A stretch of 64,000 bases of DNA, from NCBI RefSeq assembly GCF_003573695.1, contig NC_039360.1, positions 64,915,911 to 64,979,910 of the forward strand, written 5' to 3'. The translations under genes were made by a program, and so were the position numbers. Origin of the DNA: Papaver somniferum (lineage: Eukaryota; Streptophyta; Magnoliopsida; Ranunculales; Papaveraceae). Below, one piece after another: positions 35,024 through 46,736 of the stretch (position 1 is its first letter; the number at the start of each line of letters is the position of its first letter). The notes under the pieces were generated by a model. The model was not told the origin of the DNA. It made no database searches and saw only the letters and a list, made by a program, of their open reading frames with translations.

Positions 35024-37239
35024 TAATCTGTTCTGAGCCATTTAAATTATGAGAACTTGAGATACAGACCTTCAAAACTGTGTTGAAGGTACGTGATATA
35101 TATTTGTATGTTTATATATCTTTCCTGCTGTATATTTGTTTGAGATACATTCCTTATTATGTAATCTAATAATTTAATACACTATATTTATGCAGTGGAA
35201 TAGATAAGCATGATTGTTATTGCACCTGCTCAAGATTAGCAACATCTCTTTTTCAAAAAGATTAGCAACATCTATCATGAATTTTAACCTTGCTAACTAT
35301 TGGGGGAAATTGTTATCATTTCATTTCTGTCTTTGGAAAGGCGTAAGCATTCTTTGTTTTTCTATATTAACTGGTGTAAATGCAGCAAATGCTCATCTTT
35401 TGTAAGCATCATGTACCCAGAATCTTGTTGAAAAATAAAAGAACGCATTTTAAGATATTGGATGATCTTGTATGATGGGTGAGCATAATTTACAAATAAC
35501 CCTATGATAATCTGCATGGGTGTTCCCATGAAGAGGTGTAAACGAGGCTTTAGAAAGTATCTGGAGTAAGTAATTTGTTGTTGAATATATGTCTCATATT
35601 AGAAATGTTCAATTAGCTCTTGCCAAGATGATGAATCTAATGATCAGTAATCTTTTTATTTCCTCGACCTGACTTGAAAATTCAGTGTTTTGTCTTCCCT
35701 ATCTGTAGTCTGAAATGTAGCTGGATGATTTTGATACCTTACTGACTTACTGATTGATTTTTCTTAAGGTAGCTTCGTCGTCACTTTCACTCCAAGTTCA
35801 GTCACTTTTTTCCTTTTTCTTCCTTTTATTTTTGTTGACCTGAAAGCTACATTGTCATTCAAACTTCAGTTTTCTTAACTACCTTGCTTGGGTGCATGCC
35901 ACTTGCACTTTACTTGCTTGTATATGGTGAACTCCTTTGTGAATCTGATGATCGGAAGGTCAAGTCGCTGTGGCCTGCATTCAGTCGGTTATCTTTTCTT
36001 TATCTTTAAACTCTAGGTAAATCTGAAACAAGAATGTTTGTTGCCCCCAAGTTTTCCCCCAGTAGGTGCCATTAGTTACCCATAGCTTTTATGTGGGACG
36101 AGCATCTCCCAAATGGTCCAGACAGGATCGGATTTGAACAGCTTGACAATATTCAATAATCTACAACAACTCAACAAGATCATAATAATAAGTAAGGGCA
36201 AAACCTAGAAGAGATTGGAGAAGCCATAGATAGTCAAATGGTGTTGTTCACAACTTCACATCAATCTCGATTCTTGGTATTTTCCAGAAGATTCATCTGC
36301 ATTTGTCATTGCGTGTTTCAAATAACAAAAGTTCCAGCCATTTTCTCTACAGCACACCTCACTTTAAAGTCTAAACAGCGTGCACAACGGTTTGGAACGA
36401 ATTTAGAAAGTCTTCTCTCACCGACAGTATACACCATGAATTTCCCCAGTGGACATACATTGACACCCTTGGACGGAGGGAGTACATGAGAAATACTGGT
36501 TTCTCTACTGGAAAAGGATTTTTGGGCATCAAAGATCCTTGCGTCTCAATAATTCTGCAACCTTCCCTCCACTTATGTTACAACTTCCCTTAAGAAAGCT
36601 ACGAGTAAGGACCTTGTCATAACTCTTTTTGATTGAAACATATGAATCAAATAATTAGCTAGCAGTGATGAGTCTGATGACACTGTAGAGGGCAGGTAGA
36701 TTTTTTTTGCGTGCACGTTCTGTTACATGTAAACACTTCTGAGTGCTTTTAATTCCAACTACTTCTAGTGTTTGGGAGCGTTGCTTTAAACATAACCAAC
36801 AGTATCAAAGAGGCGAGATGCAGTTTAGTCCTCATGCACAGTTACAAAACCTCAAGAAACTACAGAAAGAATAATACTTGTATTTCTGATCAGCTCTAAA
36901 AAGCAACCTTACAAGACTGTAAAAAAATGAAAAAGTATCTAAGATTCATGGACACAAGAAGAATTATCTAAACCAAGCAAAATTTCTTGTTTCCACTCCA
37001 TATACAATCACCTAAACATTTAGATGAGCTCGTTGCCATTTTCTTACTATACTGAGCTAGCACAAGCCAAAACACCAAGACACATTATAGTTTGAAAAAT
37101 AGATCATGTATTGTATTCCTTTTACTCTCTTTTTTCCACCCCTCTTACATATAATGAAAGAATATTTGAATGATGCCAACAACAACATCAAAAGAATGTG
37201 TAATTGTTGACACAATGACAATGTACTGATGAATTGCTG
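35024..37239. other. Convergent intergenic region: Mpv17-family 3' UTR, PUB17-like 3' side, MITE-like end
   Basis: The two host genes converge here. A polyadenylation signal AATAAA at 35434-35439 fits the Mpv17-family 3' end. At 36468-36486 the string GGACGGAGGGAGTA ends in TA and is the reverse complement of the classic Stowaway MITE terminus, but no matching left end was found, so it is at most a fragment. The 83-aa ORF at 36238-36489 runs into that repeat end and is not convincing. Nothing else is recognisable. Confidence 0.5.
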
Positions 37240-39420
37240 CTACAAAACGCTTACGGTTATGGACAAGGGTACACTAACATCCCCAGCAAAACTTGAACCA
37301 TGATTAGTTGTGGAATTGCTTGTGATTGAATATTCGACACCCCATCGTCCCATAGGCAATGTTGCAGCCTCACATCTCTGGCAAACCCTAGCAAGTGATG
37401 CTGCTTTTCGTCTAGCCCGTTTTGTCCCTGTAAATAAGAGACTTTGAAGCAAGCTCGCCAATGCAGGAGCTCTGGCTACCTTCTGTGTAGCAACTACCCC
37501 ACCACTTCTGCACAACTCGAGTAATGCTGCGACGGCATTCTCCTTCCCTCTAGGGCTTCCTCTCCTCATCATCCCAATCAAACCGGCCACTGCCATCTCT
37601 TCCTTTCCCACTGCTTCTGCCCCAATTGGCTGTCTTACAAGTAAAGCTAATGCACCTGCTGCTTCCTCTGCAACCCCTTCAGTTTCCAAGGCCCCGATTA
37701 ATGCTGCAACAGCACCTGCGTCAATCATTCTCCTACAATTTCCTACATGGGTGGACAGATTAAAGAGTGCTGTTACAGCATCTTTCTTTCCTCTTGGACT
37801 TCCTGATTTCAATAACCCTGCCAAAGCCTCCACTGCACCTTCCTCTTCTGTGATCCTTCTTTTATAGTCATGAACTGCTGAGAGACTAAAAAGTGTTGCA
37901 GCAGCATTCTCTCTTGCTTCTACTGTGAGCCCGAATCTTAAAACATCAACAATTGATCTTAAACAACCAAACTCGTCCATTATCCTGTTCTTGTTCTTGT
38001 CAAAAATTGACAAGTTGAGAAGTGCAGTTACCGAATTCTCTTGTGCAATTGGGTTTTTCGATGGAAGTAAGTTATGAAGAAGTGGGATTGCGCCGGCCTC
38101 TGCTATGCAAGCACGATTCTCCTTCCCAGTTTTTGCCAGTAACCGAATCTCGCGAGCAGCAACTGTTTTAGCTCCTTGTGAGCCATTTGAGAGCTGATTA
38201 ACAAGAAGCTCTGCTGTGGCTTTATTAGCTGCAATTGCAGCTTTAGTAAATTCAACTACAGCAAGCGTCTCGGGAGATGCATCAGTTATCTCTGGTGCAT
38301 CATAAGGAATACTATGAGCTTCACACCACTTTGAAATTAGATTTCGAAGAGCTCTATTCGGTACAAGACGAGTGTGCGTAAGCATCTGTCCTGTTTTAGG
38401 ACAACTGCAATGTCCATCTTCCATCCAACGCAATATTGAAGAACGGTCATACGTTTGTCCAGTAGAGACAGTAACTGGATCTTCCATCAAATCTAAAGAA
38501 ATTGAGCAACAAAAATCCTTTGGAACTGTAATCGCCATATCCCCAATCTCTTGAGAAAGTAGTCTCTTTCTTGTTCTTTGCTTATTAAATGAACCCGAAC
38601 CCGTTCCTTCCTTTTCATCTTCCTCTTCTTCCTCCAACCCAAATAACAAGAATCTGCAATACCTAGTTAATGCAACAAATCCATTAAGAACAGACACCAT
38701 TGGTTCAACATCACCATCATGAGTATGAATCTGTTCTTCAAGAAATTCAATTTCACCTCTACAAGTCTTAGCATCTCGTATCCCTAATTCTTTTACAAAA
38801 ACTGATTTCAGCTCGATTTCATCAGGAACATTTCCCTGCTCAAATTCATCAAGAAACCCAAAAAGCCGAACCCTAATCCTTTCATCGTTCGGATCAATAA
38901 ACAACTTAGACCTTCTAGATTGTTTCTGAAGTAGCTCAATCTGTTCTCTAATATCAATATTCAATCCCAATTCCCGCGAAGGGAAAACATCAAGAAGAGT
39001 AGAAATTTCTTGATTTAAGTCGTGGAAATTACCAGAAAGCGAAGAATTTTGTAACAATAACCACAATCTACTACTTGACTGTGTAGAAGAACAAAAATCA
39101 AGTAAAATTTTAGATCGATATAATAACAAATAAAATTCTTTAAAACATAGGATAGAAGTAGATGAAAGTTTTCTTCTGGGATTATCGTTTAAGTACTCAA
39201 AAACTACAACAAAAATCTGGATCTTACGAATTAAAGATCTAGAGTTTTTGTTCTGATATTGAAAAGATTGAACTGAAAATGATGAAATTAATTCAGTTGA
39301 TATTGAAACTAAGGTTTGAATGAGATTAGCGTCGTTGATGAGTTTGTCTGGTGCTAATAATGTTTCTGTTGTTGGTGATTTTCTTCTCCTCAATGATGAA
39401 AATATCGAAGCTGAAGCCAT
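37240..39420 (-). CDS. PUB17: U-box/ARM-repeat E3 ubiquitin ligase, PUB17-like
   Basis: A single-exon frame of 726 aa. I start at the ATG at 39420 (MASASIFSSLRRRKSP), not the in-frame ATG at 39465, because this start matches the known start of Arabidopsis PUB17. An N-terminal UND-type helical region spans about residues 20-290, with SRSLIRKIQIFVV and FHDLNQEISTLLDV. The U-box is at about 299-373 (SISLDLMEDPVTVSTGQTYD, then CPKTGQML, then VPNRALRNLI). ARM repeats run from about 395 to 660 (TVAAREIRLLAKTGKENRA, then NAAATLFSLSAVH, then GVAEEAAGALALLVRQ). PUB17 and its tobacco relative ACRE276 attach ubiquitin to targets and promote cell-death-linked immunity. One oddity is that the U-box has C-S-I where most plant U-boxes have C-P-I (Ser306). 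Confidence 0.88.
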   Translation of the reverse strand: MASASIFSSLRRRKSPTTETLLAPDKLINDANLIQTLVSISTELISSFSVQSFQYQNKNSRSLIRKIQIFVVVFEYLNDNPRRKLSSTSILCFKEFYLLLYRSKILLDFCSSTQSSSRLWLLLQNSSLSGNFHDLNQEISTLLDVFPSRELGLNIDIREQIELLQKQSRRSKLFIDPNDERIRVRLFGFLDEFEQGNVPDEIELKSVFVKELGIRDAKTCRGEIEFLEEQIHTHDGDVEPMVSVLNGFVALTRYCRFLLFGLEEEEEDEKEGTGSGSFNKQRTRKRLLSQEIGDMAITVPKDFCCSISLDLMEDPVTVSTGQTYDRSSILRWMEDGHCSCPKTGQMLTHTRLVPNRALRNLISKWCEAHSIPYDAPEITDASPETLAVVEFTKAAIAANKATAELLVNQLSNGSQGAKTVAAREIRLLAKTGKENRACIAEAGAIPLLHNLLPSKNPIAQENSVTALLNLSIFDKNKNRIMDEFGCLRSIVDVLRFGLTVEARENAAATLFSLSAVHDYKRRITEEEGAVEALAGLLKSGSPRGKKDAVTALFNLSTHVGNCRRMIDAGAVAALIGALETEGVAEEAAGALALLVRQPIGAEAVGKEEMAVAGLIGMMRRGSPRGKENAVAALLELCRSGGVVATQKVARAPALASLLQSLLFTGTKRARRKAASLARVCQRCEAATLPMGRWGVEYSITSNSTTNHGSSFAGDVSVPLSITVSVL

Positions 39421-40700
39421 TATTCTGAACAAACAAACAAACAGATTCAAACCATACAAACACACAATTCTTCTTCTTCTTCTTCTTCTTCTTCACTGAA
39501 GGGAGGGGGAGTTCGATTTTTTTTTCTTTTTTTTTTCTCTGTTTTTCTTACTAATTTAATTGTATTTAAGGATTTGGGTATTGGATTCCGCGTTTGGAAG
39601 TCGCAATTAATGAGAGGAGAGAGAGATAGTAAGATTTTTGTTTCTCTCTCTTTTGATTCTGGTAGAGAGAGAGAGGGGGGGGAGAGAGAGAGAGAGAGAG
39701 AGAAATGTCATGGCAGAAAGTAGAAGAAGAAAGAAAACTCATCAGTGAAGTGAAAATGACTTATTAACTCTCTAAACTCAACAATCATTTTAACGCGCTA
39801 TTAAAGGTAATCGTTTGTTTCTTTGTTTTCTTCACCCACTTCTTATACTAGCCTGAAATTTACCTTCTTACAGTATATAGCTAAATTGAACCCAAGAGAC
39901 TGGCTACAAACTGAGAATTGGATTACTACTTCAAGCACATGGCACATTATCTTAACACAAAATATCCTGAAATTTCTTCTGAAGGAAAATAAAACAATCT
40001 TCCACGGATATTCTAATATTCAAATTGGTACGGTTGAAATAAGGTCCATTTATTTGTCTCTGTCCGAATATTTTTCGGCATTTCTCCTGAAATAAATCTA
40101 GCATTTTCGATCGTAATATAGTGATAAGTGCCACGCGATTTTTCAAAATCCATTTTGATTCATATAATATGAAAGTATGATGGGCATTGACAAATTTAGT
40201 GTGAAAAGGAAAAATGTTGACTTTATATGTGGAAGGCAGAGTAAAAATTAAAGCAATCACAGACGCCAAATGATGGTACAGGTACAGGTACAGCACTACA
40301 GCCCAGAGGCTAGAGGAACGTAAACGGTAATTACCTTAACAGCATAAAAAACGGACTTAATTACAGACTAAATTCGCGGGGTTTTGTATACCCATTTTAT
40401 GAACAAGTTAACAAAGAAATATTGATCCATTGAATTTGCCTTAAAGTATACGTTGAGGATTTTTGGTGAGGGAATCCGTGACCGACCCAACAGAAAATAG
40501 TAGATGGTACTGGATTACGCCACGTGGTCGGAGTCAACGGCTGACGTATGAATGCAGTTTTATGAAAAGAACGGGGACAGAATTCGGTTTTGGACGATTC
40601 GGTGTAGTCAAGAAGCTTTTTTAGTTACGTCAGAAAAAGTCAAAGAGAGAGTACTTTGATTAGACAAAGGATTGACGAATGAACGGGTAAGATTAAAAGA
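39421..40700 (-). promoter_or_regulatory. Upstream region of the PUB17-like gene
   Basis: Immediately upstream are a TTC/CTT microsatellite (39470-39495) and an AG-repeat with a G-run (about 39663-39703), common in plant 5' UTRs. Farther up, at about 40515-40680, are a G-box CACGTG, two TGACGT/ACGTCA motifs and several W-box cores (TTGAC or GTCAA). The identity of this region as the promoter is inferred from position. Confidence 0.45.
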
Positions 40701-41330
40701 TGGAATCTTCGGCCCGTTTTATGTACTTTGGAGTATTTTGTCTGTTTTATATTACTTGTGCAGTTGTGCTGTTTTTCACGCTAGATTTTGACTTTGCTTC
40801 TCCTATGGGGTACTGGTGGGAGAGAGAAGCCTGCACGTCTGTCTAGCCGGCATGGATACGGCTACTAATACCTACTGTTGGCTGTTGATGAGATAAGGCC
40901 CGAGGGGTATGCATCACATCATGTCATGTGTATATGGTTTTACATGCTTTGTTTGAGCAGCATACGCTGATTTTTTATTTTTTTTTGTGAACTCAAAAAT
41001 TTCTTTTCTTTTATTACGATCAATGTATATAAAGAACGCACGAATAGGATACTTAAAATAATTGGGGATAGAGAAAAAAGACAAAACCTGAATCTAAGGT
41101 CACTTTTTATCTAAATATTTTAGCTAATACCTAATCTACCCCTCACTAATCAGGCTTGGTGCTTAACTATAATTAGTAATTTCATAAGATTATTTAATAA
41201 ATGATTAGTGTGTATTTTTATTTGTATTTGGGTGAGTGAGGTGAGGTGAGAGTAGAAGGAGGGAAAAAATTTGAGAGAGAACTTTTTTTGGTGAAAATGG
41301 AGGATGAAGTAATCATCAAATCATTAGATA
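40701..41330. other. Unassigned AT-rich intergenic sequence
   Basis: No ORF with a domain and no terminal repeats identified; only T-rich and A-rich tracts are visible. Confidence 0.4.
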
Positions 41331-42990
41331 CCTCAGGTAAAGGTGTCAATGTGTTGAAAATTTGATTTTTTTTTCTTTGAATCCACCATTGTTGCAGCTG
41401 AAATAACTTGATGCCGGCATGGAAGTAGTATGAATACAATGCCGACATCCCCATTACTGACATGATATTCATACTACGTCCATGCCGGCCAACAATATCC
41501 CCCATTTTGACAGACAAGCTGACATTGTATTCAACCATGCCGGCATTTGTTGGAAATTTTCATAATATTTGCCGCTATCCGGGAGGGATGCCGGCACATT
41601 CAGTTAATCCTCGAGCATGCCAGTATAGCTAACAACATAGTATGCTTCTTAAATTTCTTTGCCGACACATGATGTAAAGTATCCAGAAAATTGAATTTTT
41701 TTTCACTTGACTATCGGCATTGATAGGTTTCTATCGAGCATGCCAGCATTTAGTTACGACATTGAATGTTAGTCACCAAGCATGTCGGCACCATTTTTCG
41801 GCATGATCATCATCAATTCCGGCATGGTCTTCATCACTTCCGGTGATGTAAAAAAAATTATTTCCGACATGGTCTTCGTCACTACCGGCATGGTCTTCAT
41901 CACTTCCGGCATGGTCTTCATCACTTCCGGCGTGGTCTTCATCACTACCGGCATGGTCTTCGTCACTTCCAAATATAAAAAAAAAAAAAAAAAATTATTT
42001 TCAAAGTGGGGAATATTTAGGTTTCAAAGCCCTAACCCTAACGAGAATGCCGGTAGTGAAGATGGAAATGGGGATATGATTTTGTTTTTTGATTTTAAGT
42101 TTTCAGATTTTTATTTTGAGAGAAGGGTATTTTAGTATTTTTGCCCCCCAAAACACCCTTAGCAAACACTATTGATTGGGAAAAGTAATTTATATCCCCC
42201 AATTAATATAAGTATCCCCCAATCGCGCGTTCTATATAGACCTCAAAAAATTATTTTCTTTTTTGGGATGAAAATGTATGTAAACCTCAAAAGGAAAAGG
42301 AAAAAATTCAAATCACCCACATTTGGAGATATCTCCACAGATTGGGGATATTGAAAGACAAAAAAATGAATATTACGAAGTAATATAAAAAATCCCTTAT
42401 CCATCTAATTTTGGTATTGGTAAAATTACTTTTGATTAATTAGTTGTTAGTTGATAGATTAGTTTGTTAAGATTTGGATTTTCTAATCTTATTCTTTTTT
42501 TAAGCGTTAGTTACAGAGAGGAGAAGAACAAGGAGGGTTTTGGGAGGTTCGTAGTGGAGTTTTATGTAGGTGAATCCTCATCTCACCAAAGAAAAGGAGT
42601 TTATGTTGCTTTTGATAACGAATCTCAATTATGGGTCCAAACATGATTAAATGTGAAATTTTCGTTTGATTCACTAGGTTCTCAAGTGAAACAGACTCGG
42701 AGTCTTATATGCAACAGGCTCAAAGTCGGCATTGTAGAATGATGAATATCATGCATCATACAACAATGCCGACCGTTCTTTAAAATTAGGCAATTTTTGC
42801 TCTCTATAGGTATAGATTCAAAATGTGAACAACGTCGACTGTTTGATAGTCGTCATTGATTAAGTTTATCGAGTATGCCGACCCATAACTTTTAAATAAT
42901 CAACCGATATTGGATTCTTCATGCATTCAATGCCGATTGTACAGTCGGTATTCGATTCATGATGAGCACAATATTGACAGTTAATTGCAG
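41331..42990. repeat. Cluster of TGCCGGCA / ATGCCGAC motifs, probable subterminal repeats of a DNA transposon
   Basis: At least fifteen copies of GCCGGCA, TGCCGAC, GTCGGCAT and related strings occur on both strands over 1.6 kb (for example near 41411, 41440, 41482, 41540, 41590, 41780, 42725, 42768, 42875 and 42930). Dense degenerate motifs in both orientations are typical of subterminal transposase-binding regions, as in CACTA or Mutator-like elements. I could not define the termini or a target duplication. Short ORFs here are repeat translations. Confidence 0.45.
41800..41970 (+). repeat. 21-bp tandem repeat (minisatellite)
   Basis: About seven or eight units of GGCATGGTCTTCATCACTTCC with point differences (Ile/Val and Ser/Thr-type changes in the read-through ORF), interrupted once by an A-rich insert near 41850. 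It lies inside the TGCCGGCA motif cluster and was probably amplified from it. Confidence 0.75.
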
Positions 42991-44689
42991 TTGCACGTAT
43001 TTTTGTATTTCAGTTTTTCTTTTAATTTTAGGAGAAAACATTTCTTTTTAACTATATTTAAATTTTAGGTTTTTTATAAATTATTAGGAGAAAAGATAAA
43101 GGGACATCAATATATTATCATTATAAAAACCTCCCATTTAGCCAAACTTTCAGCTCCATTTAATCATGAGTGTTCCCCAATTTATGGGGGCATCCCCCAA
43201 ATGTGGGTTCATTAAAAATAAAAAGTATTTACAAGCTATAGGGCATTTTTTAGATGTCACATTTGGAGATTCATGTCTCGGCCGCATGCGTTTTCATGGA
43301 CAACATGTAGTGGTTGTTCTGTCTCTGCAAGGTATCTTGACAGTGACTCACGTGAATTTCTGTAGAAAAATTACCAATCGAGATCTATCTCTTTTTTTTA
43401 GGAGATGGTCAACCGAACTTGAGAGTAGTAGACGCTTTCAGGGACTAGCTGAACTATGGATACGCTAAACAATCGATTTATGGTGACTTTGTTGGGGATA
43501 GTTCTCTGGAAATCTGCTAGGCATTTCTTTGTGGGAGAATCGTGTCTGGACCTGAGGAAGTTGTAAATGATCGTCATATCTTGTCGTTCGCTCATCACGT
43601 CTGAACGTGACTCATAGGATAACTTGTCAAGCGGGTTTTTTTCGATAGAAGAGACTTTGACTTAGGGAACTGCTAATAGGCGTCTAAATGAGTAGCGTGT
43701 ATCCTGAAGTTATGGTATCGAATCCTTCTCTTGTTTTACTTCAGTGACAATAGCTGTTTGTGGGTATAACGGAGTTTTATCTGAATTGTTGGCCTCACAA
43801 GTGTCCTTCATATTTCTTTTCCCTTGGTAGGTTCGGGTGAGAAGATATTCTCCATCTTGGTGAACTAAGATTTCATCGCCAAACAAAATTGTATAGTCGT
43901 TGGTGCAGTTGAGCCGAAGGCTCATCGAGACTTGGTCTCATAATTTCTATGGTTAGTTCCTCCTATTTCTGACAGAACGGATGTTGAGATAACATATCGA
44001 CCAGCGGCTCACATCTTCGGATAAGTATGAGCTTTGGCCGAGTGTCGTCTTGGAGTTGGCGGTTTATGACAGTATGTGGATCTACAACGGTTTTGACTAG
44101 GCCACGAATTTTTTGGAGTCTTTCCAAGTGTTTGCTAACTTTATCCAAAGGTCGGATGGATGTTTTTCCTTTTCTCTGTCACGTTCGTAACGAGCTTCAT
44201 GTTCTCCAGTGAGTTCGATTGCAGACACACTGCATCCCTTCCGTGTTATTATCAGCAGTTTTGATACTCCTTCTTTAGGAAACATGTAATAAATCTATAT
44301 TTGTTGGATCTATCCCTACTGGTAACTCGAAAGGCATTTTCAGATAAGTCTGGATGTCGATATGAGATTTTGCAAGATTCTATTGAGTCCCCAGGATCTC
44401 GTCTTGGTCCATACCCAACGTTTTCAAGGATTAGTAGTAAATTTTTAGTGAAATAGGTCATTAGGGCGTTTCATTATGTAGGAAGAGATCCAGGTGATCC
44501 AGAACGCACTAACCTATTCACCGAGGTCAAACACTCGTCTGAGAGAGAACAAGTGTAGGGAGTGATAACCCTCTCGAGCGTGTAATATGTGTATTTATAG
44601 AAACTACGTTGTTTTTTATTTGGATTGTTGTAATCGGATTTCTTCATAATAACGACCGTGATTAAGATTCGTAACTGAGTGAACAACCT
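42991..44689. other. Unassigned, probably internal non-coding part of an LTR element
   Basis: No ORF above 100 aa shows a domain. Position relative to the LTR-like promoter at 44690-45200 (minus strand) suggests it is internal sequence of a decayed non-autonomous LTR element, which is an inference. A further TATA-like TCTATAAATAC on the minus strand lies at about 44592-44602. Confidence 0.3.
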
Positions 44690-45220
44690 CCCATTGCGGT
44701 CGCAAAAATTTAGTTACCTAAAATCGGTGAGAGGCTAAAGTGGGATTATAGGGTTTCTAAAAGTGAGTTATAGGAGGTTGAGCACGAATAGTCTCTGCCT
44801 AAACCACGGACAATGGTCGCTCAAAGGTTGCTTCAGCCACAGGGAAGAGGCTTAGGGCTGATCTTAGGGAGGGAAGCAGATGAAGAGAGAGAGATCAGAG
44901 AATTCTAGGGTTTGAAGAAGAATTTCTCTGAGAGTTTATGAGAAAAGTTGTGTTAACTTGGAGAAATAGAGGACTTGTTTATAGCCGAATTCTTTAATCT
45001 CAGGTCGGTGACGATAGGGATTGCTTGTCGTGACGTGCGGAGCACTTCTCCCGTTTCTTCAAGAATAGATAGAGATAAACTAGGTTGAGTTTATATCATT
45101 ATTCCACCACCTTTACTCTCTTCTGGGGTGAGAAATAGGCGGGGTATTTCTCACACGTGTTGTAGACCGCCAGACCAAAACCCTAATTGATATCCCCCCA
45201 TTTGTGTGAAACTGAGCCAG
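44690..45220 (-). repeat. Possible LTR promoter and R/U5 region, minus strand
   Basis: On the minus strand a TATA-like GGCTATAAACAAG (about 44971-44983) is followed by CT-rich leader-like DNA (ATTCTCTGATCTCTCTCTC). It then reaches TTTTTGCGACCGCAATGGGAGG near 44690-44712, which resembles the Tat/Ogre style of primer-binding junction. No second LTR or TSD was found, so the assignment is tentative. Confidence 0.3.
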
Positions 45221-46736
45221 CCTTTGTGATTATGTGTGGAGAGAGATAAATATTATTTTTATCCGAGTTGGCCAAGATAGAGATATATTATATGATTTGT
45301 GAGAATGACTAGGATGAGTCACGTGAAAAAGCATGAAATGCCTCAAAAATCGTTGTAGAGTGTGAGAGGAGCTGAGAGGTTGAGCTCCCTCTCTCCATTG
45401 CCGGTCACATATGTCATGTGGAGACCGTATTATTGCTTGTGGGTCCCTTTGTTGAGCATGCGGAGCTCCAGAGAAGTTATCCACGTTTTTGGATAGACGT
45501 GTACAGTTCAGGCCTAATTTACTAGCCATGAGTGTTTGAGACGCTGAGAAAAAGGCCTGGGGCCTAAATGAGGCTTGTGTCTAAGTCTTGTACTTGCATA
45601 AGACTCTTCAGATGAGATGGCTCAGCTCGGATGAGGCCATCTGATATTTGGCCGACGCATCTGGGGATGTTGGAGATTTGGCCGACGCGTCTGTAGCTGT
45701 ATGAGATTTTGCCGACGTGTATGGAGCCATCTGAGAGTTGGCTGACGCAATAGAGTATGTTCGAAACTTGGCCAACGCGATGGAATTTCTCCGAAGTTAT
45801 CTAGGACATGTTTGGGAGAGAAAAGAAGGCTTGCACGCCTGATAATGTCTTTGCGAGACTTCAGCTCACTTGTTTTTGACCAACGTATCTTGCACAGATG
45901 TGCTAGGAGTCAATTGTATCTGTATTCTTGGGGCCGACATGCATGACCAATGTTCCTCGGAAGGATGTTATAGGAGTTTATCGAAAGGACCTAGAGGCAG
46001 AATAACCAGCGTATCTCGCGAGGATGTGCTAAGAATTATTCAAAAGTCTCAGTAAGTAGAGTCAAAGCCTAGAGTAGACATGACTAGTATATCTCGCAAT
46101 GATGTACTAGGAATTAGTCCTTTATCTGAAATATGGTGAGTTGTGCTTACAGGAGACATGTGTGTCTCCGCTCTGGGTCGTAAGTTCGTCGGGGATGTTT
46201 TTACGTATCTACAGAGCCTACATAACCAGCAGTATCTCGCGGGAATATATACTAGGAATCATGGTATCACAATCAGTTGCGTCTCGCGAAGACATGCTAG
46301 AATTGTGGTTGTTCTGGTACATAAGTCTGTCGGGGACGTTTTACGTTCTACAGAACCTACGTGACCAGCAGTATCTCGTGGAGGATGCGCGCTAGGAATC
46401 AAGGCATCACGACCAATATTGTCTCGCGGGGTATACTAGAAATTGTGGCTATGGGTTCGTTGAGGACCAAGGGCTTAATCTCTCCCGTGATAGTTGAGTT
46501 TTGTCTATGATCTTGGAATAACATTTTTACCCCTTATCCAAATTACACCATCTACATTAACTCCTCTACTCAGATTAGAACCTTGATTGTTCTATGATGA
46601 GTATATAGATGGTGAAAAATCATTCAGATATGAAATTACAATACATTCTTTCTTTTAGACTTGCGAAGTCCCCGAATTGATGTTTAGCCTCGATTATCAT
46701 GATTATGATCTTGGAATCGACTCTGGACTTGGGAAC
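45221..46736. repeat. Non-coding region with two families of short interspersed repeats
   Basis: At 45640-45790 a roughly 33-40-bp unit containing TTGGCCGACGCGTCTG recurs about five times. At 45880-46440 a longer unit with TATCTCGCGAGGATGTGCTA recurs about six to seven times with varied spacing. Such arrays are common in the U3 or spacer DNA of large Tat-like LTR elements. There is no credible coding frame. The right end (GGAAC, 46732-46736) is the insertion site of element B. Confidence 0.45.
46732..46736. repeat. Target-site duplication of the element B array, left copy
   Basis: GGAAC precedes LTR 1 and is repeated at 61777-61781 after LTR 3. Confidence 0.85.

Noticed and set aside
36238..36489. 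83-aa ORF between the two host genes
   Set aside because: It ends inside a MITE-like terminal string, has no domain, and has no splice or expression support.
41782..41970. CRISPR-like regular repeats (also 45640-46440)
   Set aside because: The repeats are degenerate, lack unique spacers of constant length, and lie in plant nuclear DNA.
41769..42135. Repetitive proteins with GMVFITS-like or MKTMPEV-like heptads on opposite strands
   Set aside because: Both are translations of the 21-bp tandem repeat, which stays open in all frames because 21 is a multiple of three.
43166..44686. Several 60-100-aa ORFs
   Set aside because: They overlap on both strands, lack domains, and lie in a probable decayed LTR element.
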